Source: an uncultured Ruminococcus sp.
GTDB taxonomy: Bacteria > Bacillota > Clostridia > Oscillospirales > Acutalibacteraceae
Assembly: GCA_902778175.1 (NCBI GenBank)
Contig: CACYWT010000025.1
Span: 1 to 64,000, forward strand
Reading direction: 5' to 3'
Length of the DNA: 64,000 nt
Below are positions 7,545-16,786 of the stretch, piece by piece. How positions within the stretch are numbered: position 1 is the first letter of the stretch; the number at the start of each line of letters is the position of its first letter. A model generated the notes under the pieces. The model worked only from the letters and a program-made list of their open reading frames with translations. It searched no databases and had not been told where the DNA came from. Made by a program: the position numbers and the translations under genes.

Positions 7545-9617
7545 ATGCAGCTTGCAAACAGCGATCTGAATGATCGTTTTCCTCTTGACCTGTTTCATAT
7601 CGGTGAGAATTACCAGGCCTATAAATATATGGGTGCGCATAAGGCTGTCGTAGACGGCAAGGAAGGCGTCGTGTTCCGTACATGGGCGCCTAATGCTAAG
7701 TCCGTTTCCGTTGTAGGCGACTTCAACGGCTGGGACAGAAACTGGCACAGAATGAACAGAATATCTGACGGCGGCGTATGGGAATGTTTTATCGCAGATG
7801 TGATAGAACCGTATACCATCTATAAATACAGTATCGAAACTTTCGACGATGTGTGTGTGATGAAATCGGATCCCTACGCATATCATTACGAAACACGCCC
7901 GAACAACGCTTCAGTATATGTTGAGCTTGACGGTTTTGAATGGCATGACAAGGATTGGCAGAAGTATAAGCACGACCATGTTTCTTACAGCAGCCCGATG
8001 AATATCTATGAGATCCATGCAGGCTCCTGGAGAAAATACAAGGACGGCAACCACTTCTCCTACAGCAAGCTCGCCGATGAGCTTATCCCCTATGTCAAGG
8101 ATATGGGCTATACCCATATCGAAATGATGCCTCTGACAGAATATCCCTTCGATGCGTCCTGGGGCTATCAGGTAACAGGCTACTATGCAGTCACTTCCCG
8201 TTACGGAAGCCCGAAGGACTTTATGGAATTTGTCGATAAGTGTCACCAGGCAGGTATCTATGTAATTATGGACTGGGTACCGGCTCATTTTCCGCGCGAC
8301 GCTTTCGGTCTTGCGCGCTATGACGGTACTCCCTGCTATGAATATGCCGATCCCCGTAAGGGCGAGCATAAGGACTGGGGTACTCTCGTATTCGATTACG
8401 GCAGGAACGAGGTCGTTTCATTCCTCGTGTCCAGCGCAATATTCTGGATGGATTATTATCATATCGATGGTATCCGCGTTGATGCTGTTGCTTCAATGCT
8501 TTATCTCGACTACAGCCGCAGGGACGGCGAATGGGTCCCCAATAAATTCGGCGGCAAGGAAAACCTTGAGGCTGTAGCTTTCCTGCAGAAACTCAATGAG
8601 GCTGCGTTCAAGTATTATCCCGATGTGCTTATGATCGCTGAGGAATCCACATCATGGCCGATGGTTTCCCGCCCGACATATTCCGGCGGTCTTGGCTTCA
8701 ACTATAAGTGGAATATGGGCTGGATGAACGATATGCTCCACTACATATCGCTCGATCCTCTTTACCGCCCGTTCAACCACGATAACCTTACCTTCTCATT
8801 CTTCTATGCATTCTCGGAGAACTTTATCCTTCCGATCTCTCATGATGAGGTCGTTTACGGTAAAGCTTCGCTTATCAATAAAATGCCCGGATCCTATGAA
8901 CAGAAATTCGCCGGTGACAGGACCTTCGTAGCTTATATGATGGCTCACCCCGGAAAGAAGCTTACCTTCATGGGTACCGAGTTCGGTCAGTTCAAGGAAT
9001 GGGATTATTCGATGGAGCTTGACTGGCTCCTGCTTGAATATCCTGCGCATAATGAACTGAAGAATTTCTACAGGGCAGTCAATAAATTCTACCTTGAGAA
9101 TTCACCGTTCTGGGAGATCGACTATTCATGGGAGGGCTTCTCGTGGATAAGCAATGACGACTATACCCAGAGCGTGATAAGCTTCCGCAGAATAGACAAG
9201 AAAGGCAACGAGATCATCGTAGTCTGCAATTTCCAGCCGGTGCTTCGTGAAAATTACAGCATAGGCGTGCCGGTGGATGGTACATATTCCGAGGTATTCA
9301 ATACCGACGCCAAGGAATTCGGCGGATCGGGCATAACAAACGGTTCCGCTATCGTATCCGACGAGGTTCCGATGCACGGATTTGAACAGTCGATAACACT
9401 GACTCTTCCGCCTATGTCCGTAATGTACTTCAAGTGCGTCCGCAAAAAGCCGAAGAGAAAACCGAAGGCTCTCGCTGACGGCGCCGAAAAGCCGAAGAGA
9501 AAGACCGCTTCAAAAGCAAAAAAGGCTGATCCCGCAGAAAAAGATGATGCAGGAAAACCCGCAAAGAAGGCAGTAAAGCCCAGAGCTAAGAAAGCAGCTG
9601 CCGAAAAAGAAGAGTAA
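7545..9617 (+). CDS. glgB: 1,4-alpha-glucan branching enzyme with basic C-terminal tail
   Basis: Encodes 690 residues. Forms alpha-1,6 branches in glycogen. An N-terminal CBM48-like domain ([20 protein letters not shown]) precedes a GH13 barrel with DWVPAHFP (about 242), the nucleophile Asp in GIRVDAV (about 312), the acid Glu in MIAEEST (about 365) and SHDEV (about 431), then a C-terminal beta domain. From about residue 632 the chain ends in about 59 residues rich in Lys, Ala and Pro, resembling a histone H1-like tail; I know of no such tail in typical GlgB. The start is set by AAGGAG before ATG 7545. An upstream in-frame ATG at 7521 overlaps that site and is rejected. Confidence 0.96.
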   Translation: MQLANSDLNDRFPLDLFHIGENYQAYKYMGAHKAVVDGKEGVVFRTWAPNAKSVSVVGDFNGWDRNWHRMNRISDGGVWECFIADVIEPYTIYKYSIETFDDVCVMKSDPYAYHYETRPNNASVYVELDGFEWHDKDWQKYKHDHVSYSSPMNIYEIHAGSWRKYKDGNHFSYSKLADELIPYVKDMGYTHIEMMPLTEYPFDASWGYQVTGYYAVTSRYGSPKDFMEFVDKCHQAGIYVIMDWVPAHFPRDAFGLARYDGTPCYEYADPRKGEHKDWGTLVFDYGRNEVVSFLVSSAIFWMDYYHIDGIRVDAVASMLYLDYSRRDGEWVPNKFGGKENLEAVAFLQKLNEAAFKYYPDVLMIAEESTSWPMVSRPTYSGGLGFNYKWNMGWMNDMLHYISLDPLYRPFNHDNLTFSFFYAFSENFILPISHDEVVYGKASLINKMPGSYEQKFAGDRTFVAYMMAHPGKKLTFMGTEFGQFKEWDYSMELDWLLLEYPAHNELKNFYRAVNKFYLENSPFWEIDYSWEGFSWISNDDYTQSVISFRRIDKKGNEIIVVCNFQPVLRENYSIGVPVDGTYSEVFNTDAKEFGGSGITNGSAIVSDEVPMHGFEQSITLTLPPMSVMYFKCVRKKPKRKPKALADGAEKPKRKTASKAKKADPAEKDDAGKPAKKAVKPRAKKAAAEKEE

Positions 9618-9659
9618 ATTGTCTGTCACCAAATATTAATAATCAAGGGGGAATACGAA

Positions 9660-10877
9660 ATGTATCCAAAGCAAGAAGTAGTAGCAATGCTGCTGGCAGG
9701 CGGACAGGGCAGCCGTCTTGGCGTTCTGACGCAAAAGCTGGCAAAGCCTGCCGTACCATACGGCGGCAAATACCGTATCATAGATTTTCCGCTTTCAAAC
9801 TGTGTGAATTCCGGTATTGATGCGGTAGGCGTACTGACACAGTATCAGCCTCTCGTTCTTAACGAGTATATCGGCACGGGTCAGCCCTGGGATCTTGACA
9901 GCAACAGCAGCGGCGTAAGCGTTCTTTCTCCGTATCAGCAGGTCAAGGGAGCAGACTGGTACTCCGGTACGGCAAATGCTATCTATCAGAATATCAACTA
10001 CATAGACAGATATAATCCTGATTATGTTGTTATCCTCTCCGGCGACCATATCTATAAAATGGACTATTCCAAGATGATCGCTGACCATAAGAAAAATAAT
10101 GCTGACTGCACTATCGCAGTTATCGACGTTCCGCTTGCAGAGGCTTCACGCTTCGGTATCATGAATACCAATCCCGACGGTTCTATCTATGAATTTGAGG
10201 AGAAGCCGGCTCATCCGAAGAGCACGAACGCATCAATGGGTATCTATGTATTCAGCTACGACAAGCTTCGCAAGTACCTTATTGAAGATGAAGAAACAGA
10301 AGGTTCGTCCCATGACTTCGGCAAGGATATACTTCCGAAAATGCTTGAGGACGGTCTGAGAATGTTCGCATATCAGTTCCAGGGCTACTGGAAGGATGTC
10401 GGGACCATCGACAGCCTCTGGGAGTCAAATATGGATCTTCTCGATCCTAATGTACCGCTCGATCTTACTGATGAATCATGGAAGATCTATTCCAGAAATC
10501 CCGTTGTACCGCCTCAGTATATCTCTGAGGAGGCTCAGGTCCAGAATTCGCTTATCGCAGACGGCTGCTCGATCAGCGGTTCCGTGGATTTCTCGGTGCT
10601 GTTCTCCAACGTAGTTGTAAAGCCCGGAGCAGTTGTACAGGATTCTATCATTATGCCCGGCGCAGTTATCGAAGAGGGAGCAGTTGTACAGTATGCAATA
10701 GTTTCCGAGAATACCGTTATAGGCAAGAATGCAGTTATCGGCGCAAGACCCGAAACGATCGTTGACAAGGATCAGTGGGGCATTGCCGTTATAGGCGATA
10801 ATCTGAAAATAGGTCAGGGAGCGAAGATCGCGCCTAAGGCTATGGTTTCAAAGGATGTAGAGGGGGTTGAGGAATAA
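9660..10877 (+). CDS. glgC: Glucose-1-phosphate adenylyltransferase, catalytic subunit
   Basis: Encodes 405 residues. Makes ADP-glucose from ATP and glucose 1-phosphate, the committed step of glycogen synthesis. The nucleotidyltransferase signature AGGQGSRLG (about 13-21) and [20 protein letters not shown] are intact. [21 protein letters not shown] and a C-terminal left-handed beta-helix of hexapeptide repeats are also present. AAGGGGG lies about 10 bases before ATG. Its stop overlaps the glgD start by one base (TAATG), so the two subunits are translationally coupled and probably made in a fixed ratio. Confidence 0.97.
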   Translation: MYPKQEVVAMLLAGGQGSRLGVLTQKLAKPAVPYGGKYRIIDFPLSNCVNSGIDAVGVLTQYQPLVLNEYIGTGQPWDLDSNSSGVSVLSPYQQVKGADWYSGTANAIYQNINYIDRYNPDYVVILSGDHIYKMDYSKMIADHKKNNADCTIAVIDVPLAEASRFGIMNTNPDGSIYEFEEKPAHPKSTNASMGIYVFSYDKLRKYLIEDEETEGSSHDFGKDILPKMLEDGLRMFAYQFQGYWKDVGTIDSLWESNMDLLDPNVPLDLTDESWKIYSRNPVVPPQYISEEAQVQNSLIADGCSISGSVDFSVLFSNVVVKPGAVVQDSIIMPGAVIEEGAVVQYAIVSENTVIGKNAVIGARPETIVDKDQWGIAVIGDNLKIGQGAKIAPKAMVSKDVEGVEE

Positions 10878-11989
10878 TGCGCGGCAATAATATTATGGGA
10901 ATTATCTTCGCCAATCTGCATGAGAACCTCATAAGCGAACTTACGGAAGTAAGAATTATGGGTGCGGTTCCTTTTGGCGGCAAATATCGTCTTATAGATT
11001 TCCCGCTTTCCAATATGGTAAATTCGGGTATCAATAAAGTAGGCGTTATCACAAAGAGCAATTATCAGTCCATTATGGATCATGTCGGCAACGGCAAGGC
11101 GTGGGATCTTTCCAGAAAACAGGGCGGTCTTTTCATACTTCCTCCGTTTACGGATAAGAGCGAATACTCCAACCGTATGACTACCCTTAACAGCATACTG
11201 CCTTTCCTGCAGAATTCAACTCAGGAATATGTTGTCATCTCTGACTGCGATACTGTATGCAATATAGATTTCCAGGACGTCTGCAGAAAGCATCTTGAAA
11301 ATGACGCTGATATCACTCTCGTTTATAAGAGAGATCAGGTTCCGGAAAAGCTTCATGACCCGACCGTTCTTTCCTTCGACGCAAAGGGAAGAGTAATAGA
11401 TGTTCTTATCAACGGCGACTTCTCCGGCTCCTGCAGCTACTATATGAATATGCTCTTTATCAAGAGAGAACTCCTGATGGAGCTTGTAAAGAAGTGCATA
11501 AGCAGAAATACCCTTAATTTCAAGCGCGATATCATTCAGGGCGAATATAAGGAACTGAATATCTACGGCTATGAATTCAAGGGCTTCTCACCGCAGATCA
11601 CATCTGTTGCGGATTACTTCAATGCAAACATGGCTCTTATGAAACCTGAGGTCAGAGCAGATCTGTTCAATGCGAACCGCCCGATCTATACAAAGGTAAG
11701 AGATGATATGCCGACAAAATACGGTCTTGGCTCAAAGGTAACAAATTCCCTTATCGCAAACGGCTGCACCATCGAGGGCGAGGTCGAAAACTGCGTACTG
11801 TTCAAGGGCGTACATATCGGCAAGGGAACAAAAGTTTCCAACTGCGTTATCATGCAGGATACAAAGATCGGCGCCGACAGCAGCCTGAATTATGTTATCG
11901 TTGACAAGGACGTAGTTATCAAGAACGAGAGAACGCTGATGGGCTTTTTGTCCTATCCCGTATGCATAAGCAAGGGAAGCGTTGTCTGA
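10877..11989 (+). CDS. glgD: GlgD, regulatory partner of ADP-glucose pyrophosphorylase
   Basis: Encodes 370 residues, a paralogue of GlgC. It keeps VPFGGKYRLIDFPLSNMVNSG and the C-terminal beta-helix. The GGxGxRL nucleotide-binding loop of GlgC is missing: the start of the protein reads IIFANLHENLISELTEVRIM. In Bacillota GlgD forms a heteromer with GlgC and raises its activity; the lost loop fits a non-catalytic role. The start codon overlaps the glgC stop. The TGA stop is the first contact with the dispersed repeat at 11989, whose sequence continues the stop as TGATAACC. Confidence 0.95.
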   Translation: MRGNNIMGIIFANLHENLISELTEVRIMGAVPFGGKYRLIDFPLSNMVNSGINKVGVITKSNYQSIMDHVGNGKAWDLSRKQGGLFILPPFTDKSEYSNRMTTLNSILPFLQNSTQEYVVISDCDTVCNIDFQDVCRKHLENDADITLVYKRDQVPEKLHDPTVLSFDAKGRVIDVLINGDFSGSCSYYMNMLFIKRELLMELVKKCISRNTLNFKRDIIQGEYKELNIYGYEFKGFSPQITSVADYFNANMALMKPEVRADLFNANRPIYTKVRDDMPTKYGLGSKVTNSLIANGCTIEGEVENCVLFKGVHIGKGTKVSNCVIMQDTKIGADSSLNYVIVDKDVVIKNERTLMGFLSYPVCISKGSVV

Positions 11990-12088
11990 TAACCGCAAAG
12001 TATGTCCCCCGCCTCTAAGGCGGCGGGTGCCATATATCCGTTCAGTGGGAGTAAAAATCTCCCACTGAACGACAGCAAGCCTACGGCT
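11989..12088 (+). repeat. Dispersed structured repeat, copy 2 (shortened)
   Basis: Starts at the last base of the glgD stop codon with ATAACCGCAAAGTATGTCCCCC. It keeps the perfect 12-bp stem GTTCAGTGGGAG/CTCCCACTGAAC (12040-12051 with 12059-12070) and ends within AAGCCTACGGCT. Compared with copy 1 it lacks a central segment and the right end. It is transcribed within the glgD-glgA intergenic region. Confidence 0.85.
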
Positions 12089-12098
12089 GAGTAATGAT

Positions 12099-12134
12099 CC
12101 GTTATGCGCTGCGCTAAGGCACGGTGCATAACGG
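12099..12134 (+). other. Hairpin just upstream of glgA
   Basis: CCGTTATGC (12099-12107) and GCATAACGG (12126-12134) pair perfectly around an 18-base loop. There is no T-run, so it is not a terminator. It may stabilise or process the mRNA between glgD and glgA. Confidence 0.55.
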
Positions 12135-12168
12135 AAATCAATAATTATAAAACGGAGGTGCGTAAAAT

Positions 12169-13593
12169 ATGAAGGTATTGTATGTTGCAAGCGAGGCGCA
12201 GCCATTTGCCGCTTCGGGCGGACTTGCAGACGTAGCAGGATCGCTGCCGCACGCACTGCGCAAAAGACTGATCGGCGTTCGTATAGTTATGCCGCTGTAT
12301 GAGGAGATACCTCAGAGTCTGAAGGACGGTATGCGCTTTGTTACAAGCTTTTCCGTGCCGGTATCGTGGAGAAGGCAATACTGCGGTATATTTGAAATGA
12401 GATATAACGGTGTCATTTATTATTTCCTTGACAACCAGTATTATTTCAAGCGTCAGGGGCTTTACGGTCACTATGATGATGCGGAGCGGTTTGCGTTTTT
12501 CTCAAGAGCCGTTCTTGAAATGCTGCCGTATATTGATTTCAAGCCCGATATTATACACTGCAATGACTGGCAGTCAGCACTTGTTCCGACGTATTATAAC
12601 CTGTTTTACGCACAGAACGAATGGTACTGGGGTATCAAGACGATATTCACGATACACAATATACAGTATCAGGGTCAGTACGGCACCGAGTTATATGACG
12701 AGGTAGTAGGAATACCGCCCCACGGCAGGTCCATACTTGACTGCGACGGATGTATCAACTATATGAAGGGCGCGATAGAAACGGCGAACCGTATTACAAC
12801 GGTAAGTCCGAGCTATGCGTGGGAGATACGCGACCCGTGGTTTTCGCATGGACTTGACTGGATACTGAATGCCCGGTCGTGGAAGATAAGGGGTATTCTC
12901 AACGGCATAGATACCGTTTCATATAATCCGGCGACGGATATCCAGCTTTACGAGCATTATTCGGCGGACGATATTTCGGGTAAGGCGGTCAATAAGCAAA
13001 GGCTCCAGGAGAGGCTGGGGCTTGAGCAGAACGCTGATGTGCCGATAATTGCGATGGTAACAAGACTTGTTTCTCACAAGGGGCTTGATCTTGTCAAGAA
13101 TGCGCTGGATCAGCTTATGAGAGAAGAGTATGTTCAGTTCGTAATACTCGGCAGCGGAGATTGGGAGTATGAGAGCTTCTTCCGTTCAATGCACGACAGA
13201 TATCCCGGCAGGCTTTGCGCTTGTCACGGATTCATTCCCGAGCTTTCGAGAAAGATATATGCCGGCGCGGATATTTTCCTGATGCCGTCAAAATCGGAGC
13301 CGTGCGGACTTTCGCAGATGATAGCTCTGCGCTACGGAACCATACCCGTAGTACGCGAGGTCGGCGGTCTGAGAGATTCCATACAGGACAGCGGAACAGG
13401 CGGCGGAAACGGCTTCACCTTTGCGAATTATGACGCAATGGATATGCTTGCCTGCATCAGGCGCGCGATTGCCGGATACTGGCAGCGTGACGGCTGGAAG
13501 ATACTTGTCGAGCGCGCGATGCGCTGCGACAACAGCTGGACGAAATCGGCAACGGAATACATCAATCTTTACAAAGAAGTCATCAATGAATAA
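12169..13593 (+). CDS. glgA: Glycogen synthase (ADP-glucose type, GT5)
   Basis: Encodes 474 residues. Extends alpha-1,4-glucan from ADP-glucose. The N-terminal nucleotide-sugar motif reads ASGGLADVAGSLP instead of the usual KTGGLADV form. The C-terminal Rossmann fold has MVTRLVSHKGLDLV and PSKSEPCGLSQM, which includes the conserved catalytic-domain Glu. GGAGGT lies about nine bases before ATG. It follows glgD after 179 bases filled by a repeat and a hairpin and probably shares the glgB promoter. A strong terminator follows. Confidence 0.96.
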   Translation: MKVLYVASEAQPFAASGGLADVAGSLPHALRKRLIGVRIVMPLYEEIPQSLKDGMRFVTSFSVPVSWRRQYCGIFEMRYNGVIYYFLDNQYYFKRQGLYGHYDDAERFAFFSRAVLEMLPYIDFKPDIIHCNDWQSALVPTYYNLFYAQNEWYWGIKTIFTIHNIQYQGQYGTELYDEVVGIPPHGRSILDCDGCINYMKGAIETANRITTVSPSYAWEIRDPWFSHGLDWILNARSWKIRGILNGIDTVSYNPATDIQLYEHYSADDISGKAVNKQRLQERLGLEQNADVPIIAMVTRLVSHKGLDLVKNALDQLMREEYVQFVILGSGDWEYESFFRSMHDRYPGRLCACHGFIPELSRKIYAGADIFLMPSKSEPCGLSQMIALRYGTIPVVREVGGLRDSIQDSGTGGGNGFTFANYDAMDMLACIRRAIAGYWQRDGWKILVERAMRCDNSWTKSATEYINLYKEVINE

Positions 13594-13600
13594 AAAAATG

Positions 13601-13627
13601 CGGTCTGTTCAGGCAGACCGCTTTTTA
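13601..13627 (+). terminator. Intrinsic terminator of the glg cluster
   Basis: GCGGTCTG and CAGACCGC form a perfect 8-bp stem with a six-base loop, followed by five T. It begins eight bases after the glgA stop. Confidence 0.88.
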
Positions 13628-13630
13628 AAC

Positions 13631-13700
13631 AAGGAGCAAAGCTCCAACAAGCTCGCTTGATTGGAGCGAGCGACGCCGTCAACAGACGTCGGGAGCTTTA
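13631..13700. other. Cluster of small inverted repeats downstream of glgA
   Basis: Short perfect arms follow one another: GGAGC/GCTCC (13634-13646), GCTCGCT/AGCGAGC (13652-13672), and GACG/CGTC-type pairing to about 13691. There is no ORF. The style resembles the other structured repeats of this window, but no second copy is seen here. Confidence 0.4.
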
Positions 13701-13765
13701 GCTCATTGACGTTTGTTATATGTATTGAGCCGCAGAGCATGGCAGAATAAGTTAATAATGAATAG

Positions 13766-13802
13766 ATCCCCCTGTACACAAGTTTTTCGTGTGCAGGGGG
13801 AT
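13766..13802 (-). terminator. Hairpin downstream of the Ser-rich lipoprotein gene
   Basis: ATCCCCCTG (13766-13774) and CAGGGGGAT (13794-13802) pair, extended by CAC/GTG inside. It lies 18 bases beyond the minus-strand gene and probably ends its transcript, although no clean T-run follows. Confidence 0.55.
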
Positions 13803-13820
13803 AATGTATTCTGATAATTA

Positions 13821-14384
13821 TTATTCTACAACAGTTACCTTTTCCGGAAGGACCGTCAGTGCGCGGACATCGTAATCTCCTACGGTCACAACACCGAGAA
13901 GTGTTACCTTTGCGTCCTCGGCAGGATATTCGCTCAGGGCAGGCTGTCCGTCAAGATAATATGTCATGCCGTAGCCCGTTCCTGTGGATTCGTCCTTCTC
14001 CATTACGGTGCAGCTTGACATTCTCTTTTCACTGATGCCTGTTACCTTGATGACCTTGCCGTCGTATTTGCCGGTCTGCATATCCTTCGTTACAGTCTGG
14101 ATAAGCTCGGTATCTCCGAATCCGATCGTTACTGCCGGATTGTCATAATCAGCCGTCTTGAGATCAACGGAGGCTTCTGCTGCGCTTTCTGCGCTTGACT
14201 CCGCCGAACTTTCCGCAGCAGATGATTCGTCAGAAGATTCTTTTCCCTCTGCGCTTGCCGAAGAACTTGCGGAAGAACTTTCTGCTTTGGACGAAGAACT
14301 GCCCTTGTCGCCGCAGCCTGCTGCGCAGCAGACTAAAAGCGCTGCCGTAAGGCATACTGTAATAACGCTTGTAAGCTTTTTCAT
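13821..14384 (-). CDS. Ser-rich lipoprotein of unknown function
   Basis: Encodes 187 residues. The N-terminus is a lipoprotein signal: MKKLTS, a hydrophobic stretch, then the lipobox AAGC with Cys at about 24. Residues about 28-70 form a Ser/Ala/Glu low-complexity linker, probably spanning the cell wall. The C-terminal 110 or so residues form a small beta-rich domain (VIKVTGISEKRMSSCTVM, AKVTLLGVVTVGDYDVRAL) that resembles an OB-like fold, though this is only a visual impression. It has its own promoter and stands alone. Confidence 0.75.
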   Translation of the reverse strand: MKKLTSVITVCLTAALLVCCAAGCGDKGSSSSKAESSSASSSASAEGKESSDESSAAESSAESSAESAAEASVDLKTADYDNPAVTIGFGDTELIQTVTKDMQTGKYDGKVIKVTGISEKRMSSCTVMEKDESTGTGYGMTYYLDGQPALSEYPAEDAKVTLLGVVTVGDYDVRALTVLPEKVTVVE

Positions 14385-14430
14385 AAAATTATCCCCTTTG
14401 TAAGTATTGCCGGAGCAGTCCAGCTTTTAC

Positions 14431-14459
14431 ATTATATCAGACTAAAGTGATAAATTCAA
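14431..14459 (-). promoter_or_regulatory. Promoter of the lipoprotein gene
   Basis: On the minus strand TTGAAT and a perfect TATAAT are separated by 17 bases, about 47 bases before the start codon. Confidence 0.8.
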
Positions 14460-14558
14460 TATTTCCGTATGCTTTTTGTAGGAATATATCATAAACACAA
14501 TATCCTGAAAACAAAAATAATGCATTTGTACAATATTACAAGGGATACCGCTCAGCCT

Positions 14559-14594
14559 ATAGGAACACTCTTACACTCTGCCGTGTGTTCCTAT
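14559..14594. other. Isolated hairpin in the 14.4-15.1 kb gap
   Basis: ATAGGAACAC (14559-14568) and GTGTTCCTAT (14585-14594) form a perfect 10-bp stem. No T-run is present on either strand. It lies between the divergent promoters of the lipoprotein gene and the S10 operon. The surrounding A/T-rich bases hold no ORF. Confidence 0.5.
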
Positions 14595-14715
14595 GGGATA
14601 ATGCACAAAAACAATACCGATGTTTAATTTATATTATGTAGTATTATAAGAAAATTGGTAGCATAATATACAAAAATATCATGCAAATTTCTACTATAAT
14701 TAACAAAGAAAAATC

Positions 14716-14744
14716 TTGCAATCCACTTTTCGGTGTGTTATTAT
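14716..14744 (+). promoter_or_regulatory. Promoter of the S10-spc-alpha supercluster
   Basis: TTGCAA (14716-14721) and TATTAT (14739-14744) with a 17-base spacer. The predicted start near 14751 gives a leader of about 318 bases. Confidence 0.75.
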
Positions 14745-14750
14745 ATATAA

Positions 14751-15057
14751 GCAAGACTGCAACAGATATGCGATGAAGCTGGAGGTTGCGGCAGGTATTG
14801 CCGGTTTTTCCGCAGAGTATGTCCGATTTTAAACCGGGCGAAACGAATATTAAGTCACGTCATGACAGATCTTCCCTATAAGGCTACAGGTGTGTACAAT
14901 AGGGGCGGGCTGTTGTGCGGCTTGAATGGTTTTGTTTTTTCAGACCTCACCCGGATATACAATTATATATTGTTATCCGGTTTTTAAATGGAAACAGGCG
15001 AAACACCCGGTGGGGTGTGAGGAAATGAAAACGCCCGCCAACTCAAATTTTTTAAGG
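14751..15057 (+). ncRNA. S10-operon leader RNA (candidate autoregulatory leader)
   Basis: About 300 bases of structured, non-coding transcript precede rpsJ. It includes GATGAAGCTGGAGGTTGCGG near 14773, AACCGGGCGAAAC near 14833, a terminator-like hairpin at 14951-14985 and an ACACCC/GGGTGT hairpin near 15001-15021. The GCTGGAGGTTGC block is reminiscent of ribosomal-protein leader RNAs upstream of rpsJ in other Bacillota, from memory only. The length and the internal terminator fit control by a ribosomal protein. Confidence 0.55.
14951..14985 (+). terminator. Internal terminator-like hairpin in the S10 leader
   Basis: CCGGATA/TATCCGG arms extended by ACAAT/ATTGT are followed by five T. It lies about 200 bases after the predicted transcription start and 84 bases before rpsJ, as expected of an attenuator. 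Confidence 0.65.
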
Positions 15058-15068
15058 AGGCGATTTTT

Positions 15069-15380
15069 GTGGCAGTCAAGGAAAAAATCAGGATAAGGAT
15101 CAAGGGTTACGATCATCAGCTCGTCGATCAGTCAGCAGAGAAGATCGTGGCAACTGCAAAGCGCACAGGAGCAAGAGTATCAGGTCCCGTACCGCTCCCG
15201 ACAGAGAAGCAGGTAGTAACCATTCTCCGCGCTGTTCATAAGTATAAGGACAGCCGTGAGCAGTTTGAAACAAGAACCCATAAGAGACTTATCGACATTC
15301 TCAGACCTTCAAACAAAACAGTTGAAGCTCTGCAGAGTCTTGAGCTCCCTGCCGGTGTTGAGATAGAGATCAAACTCTGA
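15069..15380 (+). CDS. rpsJ: 30S ribosomal protein S10
   Basis: Encodes 103 residues, the usual size. Sits in the head of the 30S subunit and, as NusE, also joins antitermination complexes. The conserved [20 protein letters not shown] and [11 protein letters not shown] segments are present. The start is GTG with AAGGAGG eight bases upstream. It is the first gene of the supercluster, so the str genes (rpsL, rpsG, fusA, tuf) are elsewhere. Confidence 0.98.
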   Translation: MAVKEKIRIRIKGYDHQLVDQSAEKIVATAKRTGARVSGPVPLPTEKQVVTILRAVHKYKDSREQFETRTHKRLIDILRPSNKTVEALQSLELPAGVEIEIKL

Positions 15381-15448
15381 TTCAACCAACAAGCAGCCGG
15401 GGTCATGTCGGAAGATCCGACCAATAACCTATCAAGGAGGAAAATCAA

Positions 15449-16144
15449 ATGCAAAAGGCAATCATCGGTAAGAAGATCGGTATGACACAGATCTTCGATG
15501 AAAAGGGCAAAGTTGTCCCTGTGACCGTTGTAGAGGCTGGTCCCTGCGTAGTGGCTCAGATCAAGACGGTTGAAAACGACGGCTATGAAGCTGTACAGCT
15601 CGGTTTCGGCGACATCAAGCTGAAGATCCAGAACGGCAGCGGCAAGGGTAAGAGAGTTCGCAGCGAGAAGTTCAAGAACGATCCTGTAAACATCACCAAG
15701 CCGATGCTCGGTCACTTCAAGAAGAATGATATCGCTCCCAAGAGCACACTGAAGGAATTCAGGGTAGCTGATATCTCAGCTTATGAGATCGGCGCTATCA
15801 TCAAGGCAGACGCTTTTGCTGAGGGTGACAAGATCGACGTTACCGGTAAGAGCAAAGGTAAGGGATATGCCGGCGTAATCAAGAGATGGAACTTCCACCG
15901 TCTCAAGGAAAGCCACGGTTCGGGTCCTGTTGCCCGCCACGGCGGTTCAATGGGCGCTTGCTCAACTCCGTCAAGAGTATGGAAGGGCAAGAAGATGGCA
16001 GGTCATCTCGGAGCCGAGAAGGTCACAGTACAGAACCTTACAGTTGTAAAGGTTGACGCTGAGAATAATCTTATCGCTATCAAGGGCGCAATTCCCGGTC
16101 CGAACGGCGGTATCGTAGCTATTCGCGACAGCGTTAAGGCGTAA
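15449..16144 (+). CDS. rplC: 50S ribosomal protein L3
   Basis: Encodes 231 residues, somewhat longer than the common 205-215. Early assembly protein of the large subunit whose loop reaches toward the peptidyl transferase centre. It begins [20 protein letters not shown] and has the loop [20 protein letters not shown], where the conserved Gln of many L3 loops would fall in the same basic stretch. AAGGAGG lies upstream of ATG. Sixty-eight bases separate it from rpsJ. Confidence 0.98.
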   Translation: MQKAIIGKKIGMTQIFDEKGKVVPVTVVEAGPCVVAQIKTVENDGYEAVQLGFGDIKLKIQNGSGKGKRVRSEKFKNDPVNITKPMLGHFKKNDIAPKSTLKEFRVADISAYEIGAIIKADAFAEGDKIDVTGKSKGKGYAGVIKRWNFHRLKESHGSGPVARHGGSMGACSTPSRVWKGKKMAGHLGAEKVTVQNLTVVKVDAENNLIAIKGAIPGPNGGIVAIRDSVKA

Positions 16145-16162
16145 GGGAAGGAGGAATAACGA

Positions 16163-16786
16163 ATGCCTAATATAGATGTTCTCGATATGGCGGGCAAGAA
16201 GGTCGGCGAAGCTGAGCTTTCAGAGTCCGTATTCGGTATCGAACCCAATACAGTTGTTATGCATCAGATGGTTGTAAATTATCTGGCTAATAACCGTCAG
16301 GGCACACAGTCCGCTCTCACTCGTTCAGAAGTAAGCGGCGGCGGCAAAAAGCCCTGGAAGCAGAAGGGCACAGGTCATGCAAGACAGGGCTCAACAAGAG
16401 CTCCCCAGTGGACACACGGCGGTATCGTATTTGCACCGAAGCCCAGAAGCTACCGTTTCACAGTCAACAAGAAGGTAAGAAGACTCGCTATGAAGTCTGC
16501 TTTCTCAAGCAAGCTCAAGGACAGCCAGCTGGTTGTTGTTGACGCAGTAACAGTTGACAATTTCAGCACCAAGACAATAGCAGCAATGCTTAAAGCAATC
16601 GGTGCGGATAACAAGGCACTTATCGTTCTTGATACAGCAGATACAAAGGTAGTAAATTCTGCAAGAAACATTCCCGGTGTAAAGACCGCTCAGGTAAACA
16701 CCCTCAATGTATACGATATCATGAATGCCGATAAGCTCGTTATCGTAAAGAATGCTATCAGCAAGATCGAGGAGGTATACGCATGA
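16163..16786 (+). CDS. rplD: 50S ribosomal protein L4
   Basis: Encodes 207 residues, normal length. Lines the peptide exit tunnel with its extended loop (GGGKKPWKQKGTGHARQGS, about 70-88). In Escherichia coli L4 represses its own operon through the S10 leader; whether it does so here is unknown, but a long leader is present. GGAGG precedes ATG. The 3' end overlaps rplW by four bases (ATGA). Confidence 0.98.
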   Translation: MPNIDVLDMAGKKVGEAELSESVFGIEPNTVVMHQMVVNYLANNRQGTQSALTRSEVSGGGKKPWKQKGTGHARQGSTRAPQWTHGGIVFAPKPRSYRFTVNKKVRRLAMKSAFSSKLKDSQLVVVDAVTVDNFSTKTIAAMLKAIGADNKALIVLDTADTKVVNSARNIPGVKTAQVNTLNVYDIMNADKLVIVKNAISKIEEVYA

